Origin: JACRDG01 sp963760985
GTDB taxonomy: Bacteria; Desulfobacterota; Desulfomonilia; Desulfomonilales; Desulfomonilaceae
NCBI GenBank assembly: GCA_963760985.1
Contig: CAVXFM010000010.1
Location: forward strand, 682,001-746,000
Reading direction: 5' to 3'
DNA length: 64,000 nucleotides
Under the pieces are notes generated by a model. The model made no database searches and was not told the origin of the DNA. It saw only the letters and a program-made list of their open reading frames with translations. A program made the translations under genes and the position numbers. Shown in pieces: positions 37,912 through 46,670 of this stretch; the first letter of the stretch is position 1; every line of letters starts with the position of its first letter.

Positions 37912-38001
37912 GAAAAGAGCTTCTCCTTTTTCGGACAATGTCGTTGCCCTTGAGATGGATACCAAATCGCGTATCTGCACGCAATCCTTCCACAGAATCA
38001 T

Positions 38002-38141
38002 ACCGATTCGCTTTCAAATTTGTCACTTGGTTGCGGCTTCGAGCTGGGGATCTCATTCGCTACGGACGACGCAAGGCCGTCTGATCACTTCGCTCATGAG
38101 ACCCCCAGCCCCATAATCTCACCTGTTTGAACGCGAACCGT
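38002..38141 (+). repeat. type-A dispersed palindromic element, copy 2 (complete)
   Basis: ACCGATTCGC at the left and AACGCGAACCGT at the right pair imperfectly. The core GGACGACGCAAGGCCGTCT and flanking GCTGGGGATCTC/GAGACCCCCAGC match copy 1 at 5296. In the divergent space between the isochorismatase and its upstream neighbour. Confidence 0.75.
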
Positions 38142-38279
38142 TTCACTTCGTGCAGGCTGACAATTCCTTTGTTACGGGGACGCAAGGCGGGCTCATCAGT
38201 CCTCGACCCATTTGTCGTCCCGCGCGACCTATGGGGAGGGGACTGATGGCAGCCGGCCGGTCTCTCGCAGGAAATTTGT
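38142..38279. other. intergenic DNA between repeat A and the crotonase gene
   Basis: The 368-bp space 37912-38279 holds repeat A and otherwise nothing I can support. Confidence 0.3.
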
Positions 38280-39059
38280 TCACACAAACACCGGTTTACG
38301 CTTTTGTACGAACGCGTCCACGCCTTCTTTGCCTTCCCTATGTGCAGCGGCTGAGCGCAGGGCTGCCCTTTCTTGTTCCAGGTGGGTCTCGAAGGAGTTG
38401 CTGAACGAGTCATTGAAGAGCTGTTTTGCGCACACGAAGGAGTGCCGGGACTTCTGGGCCAAGTCTTGAGCCATCTTGACGCCTTCGTCCAAAGCCTGTC
38501 CATCAGGCACCACCTTGGTCACGAGGCCCCATTGGAGGGCTTTTTCCGAAGACAGCGGTTGATCGAAGGCTGCGATTTCCAGGGCTCTCGCAAGCCCCAC
38601 GATCCGGGGGAGCGTGAATGTGCCCCCGCCGTCAATGGATAAACCGTTGGACGTGTATGCTTGCCTCATGAACGCGGATTCAGCCATGATCCTGAAGTCG
38701 CATGCCAGGGCCAGGGAAAATCCTCCCCCCGCGGCTATTCCATTGATCGCTGCCACTACCGGTTTTCTCATGCGACGGATCTCCAAAATTGCCTGATGGT
38801 ACGAGCCGGCCAGGTGGTAAAACGCAGACGCGTATCCTTGCGGCCAACCGTTGGCCCATTTCAGATCGCCTCCCGCGCAGAACACGTTCCCTTCCCCTGA
38901 AATGACCAGTGCACGCACGCTCGCGTCCGCTGAAAGACTCACGAGCCGTTCTGCGAGGCACTTGACCGTCTCAAGGTCAAACGCGTTGAACGCCTTGGGC
39001 CGGTTGAACAGGACCACCGCGATCTTGTCCTGTATTTGGACTTTTATTGATTCTGTCAT
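38280..39059 (-). CDS. enoyl-CoA hydratase/isomerase (crotonase) family, PaaG-like
   Basis: 259 residues from the ATG at 39059 (AAGGAGAACC). Crotonase fold: RPKAFNAFDLE, oxyanion-hole segments NVFCAGGDLKW and INGIAAGGGFSLALACDF. At the place where hydratases keep a catalytic Glu (PExxLG), this protein has LSIDGGGTFTLPR, as in the ring-opening isomerase PaaG and in delta3,delta2-enoyl-CoA isomerases (GLVPDxGG). So isomerase-type chemistry is more likely than hydration. No paa or beta-oxidation genes are nearby. Confidence 0.85.
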   Translation of the reverse strand: MTESIKVQIQDKIAVVLFNRPKAFNAFDLETVKCLAERLVSLSADASVRALVISGEGNVFCAGGDLKWANGWPQGYASAFYHLAGSYHQAILEIRRMRKPVVAAINGIAAGGGFSLALACDFRIMAESAFMRQAYTSNGLSIDGGGTFTLPRIVGLARALEIAAFDQPLSSEKALQWGLVTKVVPDGQALDEGVKMAQDLAQKSRHSFVCAKQLFNDSFSNSFETHLEQERAALRSAAAHREGKEGVDAFVQKRKPVFV

Positions 39060-39386
39060 GGTTCTCCTTCCCTTGGGTGCGGATGATTCATGGTGAAGAT
39101 TTGACCACGGATTCGCTTCGATGATCGACACGAGCCGAGGCTCAGAGTGACGGCCCAGCGTACCACAAATCGATTGACAATTTGCCTTTCAGGTCAGATT
39201 TTCTCTTCAGTACCGGTGAAATATGGTATGCGACAGTGAATCAGACCGACGCGCGATCACGTAAGTGACTTTGGTCTGCTGGCGGCAATGCCTCTGAAGC
39301 GCAGTCAGGCCGAGCCGTTCGTAGCGAAAGAGGTTTGCCGCCAGTATTGTACGCTTGAAAACGCATTGGTATCAGGGAGTGGTACG
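39060..39386. other. divergent promoter region, crotonase and dehydrogenase genes
   Basis: 327 bp. It must carry both promoters. TTGACA at 39173-39178 is a good plus-strand -35 hexamer, but I see no matching -10 at 17 bp. Confidence 0.35.
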
Positions 39387-40352
39387 ATGAAAATTCTTGT
39401 GACCGGAAAGTTGCCCCGAGAAGTGGTGGCTCTGCTGGAAACGGACCATGAGGTGACGGAAAATACGAGCGAACGACCGATGACGCGGCAGGAAATCCTG
39501 GATCAAATCAAAGACAAGGAAGGACTGCTGTGCACGATCACGGACAAGATCGACGACGCACTTTTGACACACGCGGCCAAGCTGCGGATGATAGCGAATT
39601 ACGGCGTGGGGTTCGACAATATCGATCTGAAAGCGGCCTCCGCGCGCGGGATACGGGTGTCAAATACGCCCGGAGTCTTGTCTGATGCCACTGCTGATTT
39701 GACTTTTGCGCTCATCCTTGCAGTGGCCAGGAGAGTGATCGAAGGCGATCGGATGACCAGAGCGGGCCAATTCAAGCCATGGTCGCCGCTGCTCTTTCTC
39801 GGGACCGAAGTGGCAGGAAAAACTCTCGGAATTATAGGCCTTGGACAGATCGGAAAGGCACTTGCCCGGCGAGCCCGCGGTTTTGACATGCCCATCCTGT
39901 ATCACAACCGGCGCAGGGTCCCGGAAAATGAAGAGCACGCGCTGCACGCGACGTACGCGGATTTGCCAACCTTGCTTGCCCGGTCCGATTTTGTGTCACT
40001 TCATGTGACCCTGACTCATGAAACACGGCACCTGATTGGCGCACACGAACTGAGCATGATGAAGCCGACCGCATTCCTGATCAACGTCTCCCGGGGATCC
40101 GTCGTGGACGAGGAGGCCCTCACCGCGGCCCTGAAAAACAAAACCATCGCAGGAGCGGGCCTCGACGTGTACGAAAAGGAGCCCGAGCTGTTTCCAGGTC
40201 TGGCAGAACTGGACAACGTGGTGCTTCTCCCCCACATGGGAAGCGCTACCATCGAGACGAGAACAAAGATGGCTTTTCTCGCAGCCGAGAATTTGCTTGC
40301 AGGGCTCGCGGGACGTAAACCACCGAACTGCTTGAATTGGGGCGAAGATTGA
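39387..40352 (+). CDS. D-2-hydroxyacid dehydrogenase (glyoxylate/hydroxypyruvate reductase-like)
   Basis: 321 residues; the ATG at 39387 follows GGGAG, and the longer ATG at 39288 adds unrelated residues. Rossmann fold with GLGQIGKALARR. Catalytic residues: Arg in NVSRGSVVDEEAL, Glu in YEKEPELF, His in LLPHMGSAT. Closest in style to glyoxylate/hydroxypyruvate or 2-ketogluconate reductases (YGVGFDNIDLKAASARGI). The exact substrate is not determined. Downstream hairpins at 40429-40492 may terminate it. Confidence 0.92.
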   Translation: MKILVTGKLPREVVALLETDHEVTENTSERPMTRQEILDQIKDKEGLLCTITDKIDDALLTHAAKLRMIANYGVGFDNIDLKAASARGIRVSNTPGVLSDATADLTFALILAVARRVIEGDRMTRAGQFKPWSPLLFLGTEVAGKTLGIIGLGQIGKALARRARGFDMPILYHNRRRVPENEEHALHATYADLPTLLARSDFVSLHVTLTHETRHLIGAHELSMMKPTAFLINVSRGSVVDEEALTAALKNKTIAGAGLDVYEKEPELFPGLAELDNVVLLPHMGSATIETRTKMAFLAAENLLAGLAGRKPPNCLNWGED

Positions 40353-40428
40353 TTCGGCAAGACGGTGCGAAGTGCTCCGTTTCCCAAATACGGTCACGTA
40401 TTCGGGTAAACAGGACAAGTCGCTTAGG

Positions 40429-40492
40429 GGCGGGTTTTACACCCGCCCGCTGCTTAGGTTTCTGAAAATGGTCGGGGATAAACCCCGATCCT
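40429..40492. terminator. two consecutive hairpins between convergent genes
   Basis: GGGCGGGT/ACCCGCCC (40429-40449) and GGTCGGGG/CCCCGATCC (40471-40492) are short strong stems with 5-nt loops. They lie between the dehydrogenase and the convergent tandem-motif gene and could terminate both. They lack long T tracts and both resemble the common motif of an excised or REP-like repeat. Confidence 0.5.
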
Positions 40493-40605
40493 GCGTCCCA
40501 AATGGCCGACCGACTTACGTCACCGAATTTATGCCATAACGCACTAAGGTAAACTGGATAGCTCGTTCAGGCAGGAAACGTGGACACTGAAGCAGGAAGC
40601 AGCCT

Positions 40606-41007
40606 TTACTCCAGCTCCTTCATGGCCTTTCCCACTTCAGTAAAGGCTTCAAGCACTTGGCTGGTGGTCATGCTAAGGCGGCCCGAGAGTTCCATAGGGT
40701 TGGCGAGTCCCAAGCCGATAATTTGTCTGTATGCGCTTTGGAGTTGTCGTGCCGTAAGGTTGTAGATGGTCATCAGGTCATCATTCTTGATTCCAGCCCT
40801 TACGTCGGCAAGAAGCTGCGCCGCGTCCACCTTGGGTTTGGACTCGGGCAAGTCGGCTTGCTGTTTCGCGAGGAAATCCTTGGCTGCTGCCTTTGCAATG
40901 ATGAACCTTTTTCCACTGAGGCCGTGCTTCACTTTTAGGGCCTCATCGCTTATTCCGGCCTTGACGTCGTCTATAAATTCGTCCGCATCGATAATTAATT
41001 CCGTCAT
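40606..41007 (-). CDS. small protein with two tandem copies of a DxxGxxxxxLxxxxxL motif
   Basis: 133 residues, no signal peptide. Two copies of one unit: IDDVKAGISDEALKVKHGL then LADVRAGIKNDDLMTIYNL, each followed by S/TGKRF-like or TARQL. These short helix-turn-helix-like units (R/K-x-G-x-x-D-x-x-L-x-x-x-Y-x-L) recur in Desulfobacterota proteins and look like resolvase- or Hin-type HTH pieces, suggesting DNA or protein binding. A third, more degenerate piece may follow (LSMTTSQVLEAFTE). Function unknown. Confidence 0.6.
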   Translation of the reverse strand: MTELIIDADEFIDDVKAGISDEALKVKHGLSGKRFIIAKAAAKDFLAKQQADLPESKPKVDAAQLLADVRAGIKNDDLMTIYNLTARQLQSAYRQIIGLGLANPMELSGRLSMTTSQVLEAFTEVGKAMKELE

Positions 41008-41363
41008 CTGTTGACGACCTCGATTCTCCTGACCGGAATGGTTCGATGATGTGGCTCAGCAGGCGCACGAGCGAAAAGAAGCGGTTCTGCCGAAATCGAA
41101 TACTACGAATTATAGCATCAATGCAGTGTCTTGCACAAGTGCCATGTTTTTGCACATTGGCTATCAGGAACGAGAACCACGAGGAGGCTGTGGCGTCACG
41201 CAACAGACTATGCGAAGCGAGTGTGACCTCATGCGCCGGGTCGCGGGATCTTCCCGAGAACCCGACCCAAGGTACCAGTTATCGGGCCAGTATGTCAGAC
41301 AGGGAATAGGGATAGAAAACATCCAGGACGAGAGATGACGCGCACCAAATCTACAGAACCATA
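41008..41363. other. intergenic DNA upstream of the tandem-motif gene
   Basis: 356 bp. The two neighbouring genes are both on the minus strand. No gene, repeat or confident promoter. Confidence 0.3.
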
Positions 41364-41549
41364 TTACACCTCTTTCACTTTGATGGCTTCGCTGGGACAC
41401 ACTGCACAACAGGATTCGCACCCTGTGCAGTATACTGGCATAGACACGGTCACACCCTTCTTGGTTTCGTCAAGGACCATTTTGGGGCATATTCGTGCAC
41501 AGGCCTTGCAATTCGTGCATTTTTCTTCTTCGACCACCGGCATGTACAT
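41364..41549 (-). CDS. two-cluster [4Fe-4S] ferredoxin
   Basis: 61 residues from the ATG at 41549 with AAAGGAG upstream; an ATG at 41543 is also possible. Two clusters are visible: CTNCKACARICP and CTGCESCCAVCP, plus Pro after the last Cys as in classical ferredoxins. Low-potential electron carrier; a ferredoxin of this kind could feed RnfB, though the genes are 17 kb apart. Alone in its transcript as far as I can tell. Confidence 0.9.
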   Translation of the reverse strand: MYMPVVEEEKCTNCKACARICPKMVLDETKKGVTVSMPVYCTGCESCCAVCPSEAIKVKEV

Positions 41550-41856
41550 CGTGTCTCGACTCCTTTGCGGTGACTCCGGCTTCACGGAGAATGAGCCTTT
41601 CATAAGGGCCTAGAGACCCAAACGATACGCACCGCTCGCCGTAGCAGCGTCTCAACTGGGCTACCGCACTGAGAATAACCTCGTCGGATATCGTTTCCTC
41701 CGCCTCAGAACGATACGTGTAGGCCTTACTCGCCTCGGACCTTGTCGCCGCGAATCAGTTACGCTGTATACGAAAGATAATCACAGGGCAGGGATTTGCC
41801 AAGTATGAACGAGAACGAAGAGGCCCGGGTCGCATCAAGGGCTCTCAGGTTCGTCG

Positions 41857-44800
41857 TCACATGTGGTTTTCCTCACATGTCTTCAGGTCGTGGACAAGCG
41901 GAATCACAAAGGTAAAGGTGCTCCCCTGACCCTCTCCGGGGCTTTCCGCCCAAATTCTGCCGTGGTGCAATTGCACCAGCCTTCGGGTCAGCGCCAGACC
42001 GAGACCGGTACCGTTCTGGTGCCGGGAATAGGTTGCATCTACTTGTTCGAACGCTCCAAAAATGCGTTCGCAATCTTCCGGTTTCAGCCCGATGCCGGTG
42101 TCGGAAACGCTGATGCGCAGCTCATTGCCATCCCTTGACGCGTTGAGGGAGATTTCACCTCCGGACGGAGTAAACTTGATTGCGTTGGAAAGCAGGTTGA
42201 ACAGGATTTGCCTGAGCTTTATCTCGTCAGCCTCGATGGACAAGTCTTCAAGACTGGAGCTGATCTGCTGCGTGAGACTGAGTGTCTCTTGCAATGCTTG
42301 GGCCTTGAACAGGGCCACACTGTCCAGTAAGAGGTGCCGGACATTCACCGGAGAGAGGCTCATTTCCATCTTACCGGACTCGACCTTTGCCAAATCGAGG
42401 ATGTCGCTGATGAGTCTCAAGAGATGACGGCCGCTATCGAGTACGTGGCGCACGTAGTGGACCTGCTTCCTGTTCAATGGACCAAAGCTCTGGTCCTCAA
42501 GGATCTCGGAAAAGCCTATGATTGCGTTGAGGGGCGTACGGAGCTCGTGCGACATGTTCGCGAGGAATTCGCTCTTGGCGCGGTTAGCTGCCTCAGCTTG
42601 CACCCGAAGCTGGATAGCGGTTGCCAACGCGTCCTCCAGCTTCTGCTCCGAACGTTTGCGCCGTGTGACGTCTCTAAGGATTGCGAGAATCCCTTCAGGC
42701 TTTCCCTCATGATCGCGATACGTCGATGCGCTGATGCTCACGTCCACGAGTTCCCCGTGCTTGGTGGATCTTCTTGACTCAAACGCGCTGCAAGGAGTGC
42801 CGTCCCTGGTCAAACCGCGAATGACCGCCATGGTGGCTGCTCGTTCCGAATCCGGGAGAAACGGAATCCTCTTGCCTTGGACCTCTTCTCCCGTCCAACC
42901 GAATATGCGACTGAAGGACGGGTTCACATATTTGGCCCTACCTTGCATGTCGTAAATTACCACCGCGTCTGCGGAAGAATTCAGCAGAGACACATACAGC
43001 TCTTCTCTCTTCTTGGATTCCTCATAGAGTTGTCGGTAACGTTCCTCGCTGTTTCTGAGGCCGTCCTCCGCCTTCTTGCGCTCGGTCACATCCCTTCCGA
43101 TGCCTTGGAACGCGGTGATCCGGTCACCCTCAAGCAAGGCCTGCACCTTCAGTCCAAGCCAGAGATCATTGCCGTGTTTGGTGACGAGAGGAAATTCACG
43201 GTAGGTCTCGTACTCTCGCTTGCCGAATTGGGACCCGAAAAATTCGCGAGCCGCGTCCCTGTGTTCCGGATGTATGAGTTCAAAATAGCTTTTGCCGAGG
43301 ACTTCCTCCTCGGAATAGCCGATGATCCGCAGTCCCACGGGATTCACAAAGGTGATAAGCCCGTTGGTGTCACACGCTGCTATCAAGTCATCCGCCTTGT
43401 CTACAAGCTGGCGATATCGTTCCTCGCTCTCATGGAGCGCCTGCTCTGCCCGGCGGCGATCCCCGATCTCCAGAAGAAGCTTTTCATTGGTCTCGTGTAG
43501 TTCGGTAGTGCGTTCGGTGACACGGCGTTCCAGATGGCCATAGGCTTCTTGCAGGTTCTGATCCGCCTGGGTGCGAGCGATCTCCACCGCAGCAAGGTTG
43601 CCGAGCAAGCAGAGCGTGTCGAGATCCGACTTGGAAAACGCGGTCTGTGTCCGGTTGAATGCGTAGAGTACGCCAAGGAGGGTCTGTCCAATCTGCAGAG
43701 GAACCGCGATGCCGGAAATCAGGCCTTCGCGTCGGACCACATCGTGCAACAGCGGCTCGATTTCCTGGAAATAGTCTTCTATCACGAATCCCTTGCCGGT
43801 CGCTGCTACTTTTCCGCCAAGGCCGCCGCCGAACGGCAAGCGAATCGCCTTGAACGCTTCGGTTCGTATGCCCGAAAGAGTGCTCATGTACAATTCGCCC
43901 GATTCCTTATCGTGAAGGGCAATGTACGCAGTGTCCGTGGCCAGCAACTCGCGACTCTTCTCCACAGCCAACGAAAGGTTCTGCTTCAGGTTGCCCTCTT
44001 CGGTCATTCCCAGGGCCAAGTCATAAAGGGCCTCAAATTTTTTCAAGTCCGATGCCAACGTGGCTTCTGCTTGCATGCGTTCCGTGATATCGCGGCATAT
44101 GCCTCGAAAGCCGCAAGGGACGCCCGCAGCATCCTTCACCAGCGCCACCGAAATCGACATGCTTCTCCTGGCACGGTCGGCCCTGATGATTTCGTAATCA
44201 AATAATTTCCTGGATTTCCCTGTCTTGAGAACCTCTTTGAATGTGAGGAGAATCTTCCGCACATTGTCCTTGTCCATAAAGGAGCGATAGTTGGCACCGG
44301 CGAGTTCTTGTCTTGTACAGGCAAATATTTCGCACAAGGGATCGTTGAAGAACACAAAGTTCCCTTGGAGATCCACCTCGTAGTAACCGTCCTCAATGGT
44401 CTCGATGATGGTTCGATACTTTTCTTCGGACTTGCGTATCTTTTCCTGAGCCTGCTTTCTAAACGTGATATCCCGCAGGCGAACCACCGCGCCGGCAGGT
44501 TTTCCCTGGCTGTCGAAAAAGAAAGCGCCGCTCACGCTTACGTCGACGATTCTCCCGTCCTTGGTAGAGCGTTTTGTCTCGATATCCGAGAGGTATTCGC
44601 CCCGTAACCCCATGGCGATCATTGCCTGGGTTTCAGCCTGGTACTCAGAGGGCACGAAGTCTATCCTCTTGCCCCGGATTTCATCGAAGGTCCATCCGAA
44701 AACCCGAGTAAACGCGTTGTTGATAAACGTGGGTACGCCCTGGATGTCGTATACAACCATTGGATCAGGTGAAGCGTTGAACAGAGACCGACTGATCTCT

Positions 44801-45024
44801 TCACGCCGCTTGGCGTCTTCGTAGAGTTTTCGGAAATCCGGCTTGGCAGGAGTTGCCGGTTTTGGAGTCCGTTTCCTGCCGGCTGCACCTTTTGCAGGGC
44901 CTGGGTCCGGGGTCTTAAGGCGAGTGATTTCGGCCTTGAGTCGGGCAGAGCCGCGACGCAATTCTGCCACATCGCGAAGGAGTTCCTCTTTGGTCTTGTC
45001 CTGGTCTCTCATGCGCGTCATCAT
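41857..45024 (-). CDS. large cytosolic sensor kinase, PAS-PAS-GAF-PAS-PAS-HisKA-HATPase
   Basis: 1055 residues, no membrane segment. Domains by rough position: coiled N-terminus with Pro/Lys linker (1-70), PAS1 (75-195), PAS2 (200-315), GAF (330-490, KSRELLATDTAYIALHD), coiled coil, PAS3 (530-650), PAS4 (680-800), HisKA with His in NMSHELRTPLNAIIGFSE, and HATPase (NLLSNAIKFTPSGGEI, GTGLGLALTRRLVQ). The PAS repeats 1 and 4 share NxSPDPMVVYD-like cores and are probably duplicated. No regulator gene is adjacent. The ATG at 45024 has only weak spacing; the second Met or Met6 are alternatives. Confidence 0.92.
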   Translation of the reverse strand: MMTRMRDQDKTKEELLRDVAELRRGSARLKAEITRLKTPDPGPAKGAAGRKRTPKPATPAKPDFRKLYEDAKRREEISRSLFNASPDPMVVYDIQGVPTFINNAFTRVFGWTFDEIRGKRIDFVPSEYQAETQAMIAMGLRGEYLSDIETKRSTKDGRIVDVSVSGAFFFDSQGKPAGAVVRLRDITFRKQAQEKIRKSEEKYRTIIETIEDGYYEVDLQGNFVFFNDPLCEIFACTRQELAGANYRSFMDKDNVRKILLTFKEVLKTGKSRKLFDYEIIRADRARRSMSISVALVKDAAGVPCGFRGICRDITERMQAEATLASDLKKFEALYDLALGMTEEGNLKQNLSLAVEKSRELLATDTAYIALHDKESGELYMSTLSGIRTEAFKAIRLPFGGGLGGKVAATGKGFVIEDYFQEIEPLLHDVVRREGLISGIAVPLQIGQTLLGVLYAFNRTQTAFSKSDLDTLCLLGNLAAVEIARTQADQNLQEAYGHLERRVTERTTELHETNEKLLLEIGDRRRAEQALHESEERYRQLVDKADDLIAACDTNGLITFVNPVGLRIIGYSEEEVLGKSYFELIHPEHRDAAREFFGSQFGKREYETYREFPLVTKHGNDLWLGLKVQALLEGDRITAFQGIGRDVTERKKAEDGLRNSEERYRQLYEESKKREELYVSLLNSSADAVVIYDMQGRAKYVNPSFSRIFGWTGEEVQGKRIPFLPDSERAATMAVIRGLTRDGTPCSAFESRRSTKHGELVDVSISASTYRDHEGKPEGILAILRDVTRRKRSEQKLEDALATAIQLRVQAEAANRAKSEFLANMSHELRTPLNAIIGFSEILEDQSFGPLNRKQVHYVRHVLDSGRHLLRLISDILDLAKVESGKMEMSLSPVNVRHLLLDSVALFKAQALQETLSLTQQISSSLEDLSIEADEIKLRQILFNLLSNAIKFTPSGGEISLNASRDGNELRISVSDTGIGLKPEDCERIFGAFEQVDATYSRHQNGTGLGLALTRRLVQLHHGRIWAESPGEGQGSTFTFVIPLVHDLKTCEENHM

Positions 45025-45766
45025 CCTGATGAAGGCGTTTGCAAGGCTCGAACCCTTTAGTTACCTCCTAAAGCCTCTTACCGCGCCGCCACGGCTCGCC
45101 CCGTTCGCGGAGATTTCTCAGCTATACCGACCGGAACTACCCATTGAACGCGGCGAGGTCGCATGGCAAACCCATGTGGGGTGGTCCACAACCACGCCCC
45201 CTCAATCCTGATACTCGGATAATGGAAGCGTAACCCGGACCATCGGTCGAGGGTCCACGCGAACGAGCGAAGAATCTGTTCCGTTGCCTTCGTTCAAGGC
45301 ACGCTCTGCCCCGGAGTCTCTCTCCCAGAGCTGACAAGCCCTGTTCGGGTCCTCCCTGTGCACCCGCGGCTTACTCGCCAAAGACGAGAATACCCAAAAG
45401 ACAGGTCATCATCAGCCCGTGGCGTCCATAGGCGCGCGATCATGTGGAGCAAACCCGCCCTGATTGCGCTAAAACCCCCATCTTCTCGAACATAACACGG
45501 GCAGATAGTGAACACAATTGTTTCTGCCAACGTGTCACAAACGGGCTGAGCGAAGCGCGCCTGCTGCGTTGTCCGCGTGTGGTGGCCCTTCAATTGCTCG
45601 CGAATTGCCCGGGAACCCCCCACAAATCCTTGTGTGGCTTCACACTACCGGCCGGTCCTTCCTGCATGAATGAGGGCACATCGTCGATGATTGTGGAGGC
45701 GTGTGGGTCGCAAATGTGATATGGGAACAGGCACCGGTCATTTGCAATCGTACAAAGGAGGAGGTC
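45025..45766. other. 742-bp intergenic region
   Basis: Between divergent genes. Open frames here are short and without a ribosome site or protein-like composition. No tRNA-like cloverleaf: a TTCGA-like string near 45050 (minus strand GGGTTCGAGCC) has no matching arms. I see nothing else. Confidence 0.4.
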
Positions 45767-46342
45767 ATGGCATCCCCCATTGCAGACGGTTTGGACAGAG
45801 TGGTGCAGGTGATGAGCAAAAAAGGCTTCCCCTTTGCCGATTCACTGAAGCCCGGCTTGCCGGAACACGAGATTGCAGATAAAGTGGCACACCTGCCGTT
45901 CCGCTTGCCTCGGGAGGTGTACGAGCTTTATCAGTGGCGAAACGGGCAATCGCAGGAGTGTCCGGTACATTTGTTCCGCGACCAGAGGTTCTTGTCTCTT
46001 GATGAGGCCTTGGATGATTATCAGATGATTCAGACCTATTTCGTCCCTGCACTGGGGGGCGTGGACGTCGGGGTGGATCTCACCACCTGCTTCCCTTTCG
46101 CAGGTTTCGAGGGCGCAAACTACGTGGTGTCATGCCGCGGTCAAACCCTCATCGAAGGCTGTGAGCTTCCTATCATCAGCGTGTTTGAAGGTGTCGAGGT
46201 CCATTTCCTCAGCTTTGCCGCTCTGATAGACACCATTGCCGCGTGGTACGAAGCGGGTGCCCATAGGGTCGACGCACCTTCGGTCGACCATGTCCTGGAA
46301 CTACGCATTTGGAAGCAGTACAATCCAGGCCTTTTTGACTGA
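45767..46342 (+). CDS. SMI1/KNR4 (SUKH) family protein
   Basis: 191 residues from the ATG at 45767, behind AGGAGGAGGTC; earlier ATGs lack a site. Marks of the SUKH fold: LPEHEIADKVAHLPFRLPREVYELYQWRNG, FLSLDEALDDYQMI, CFPFAGFEGANYVVSC and VFEGVEVHFLSFAALIDTIAAWYEAG. SUKH proteins often act as immunity proteins for contact-dependent toxins, or as general interaction modules. No toxin or transport gene is adjacent, so the role here is open. Confidence 0.85.
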   Translation: MASPIADGLDRVVQVMSKKGFPFADSLKPGLPEHEIADKVAHLPFRLPREVYELYQWRNGQSQECPVHLFRDQRFLSLDEALDDYQMIQTYFVPALGGVDVGVDLTTCFPFAGFEGANYVVSCRGQTLIEGCELPIISVFEGVEVHFLSFAALIDTIAAWYEAGAHRVDAPSVDHVLELRIWKQYNPGLFD

Positions 46343-46670
46343 TGACCGTGTTCCGAGCAGAAGGGTACCCGGCGGGTGAAGACCGCTCCGGGCGAGATTC
46401 GTCACAGGCACGCCCCGAACACAGAGAATCCGCGGTCGCGGGAAAGCGTGTGGGTTCGCCAAAGGGTGCCTCATCTTGGTGTGTTTTCCCCTCTCTCCAG
46501 CGGGCACAACAACCTGTTGGGCCATCAGCGACCACGCAGAGGAATCGCCCTAACCGTCTGGCAATACCACTCCCCATCGGGGATGTCTAGATGAGCTGGT
46601 ACCGAAGGTGGTGAGACACAACGCCATCGTGCCACGTCTCCTGGCACGCAGTGCGCGACGCAACAGCCTG
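46343..46670. other. intergenic DNA between SUKH and radical SAM genes
   Basis: 328 bp between convergent genes. No gene or obvious terminator hairpin. Confidence 0.3.

Noticed and set aside
45025..45100. A tRNA-like GGGTTCGAGCC on the minus strand
   Set aside because: No matching acceptor, D or anticodon arms at the right spacing; likely chance.
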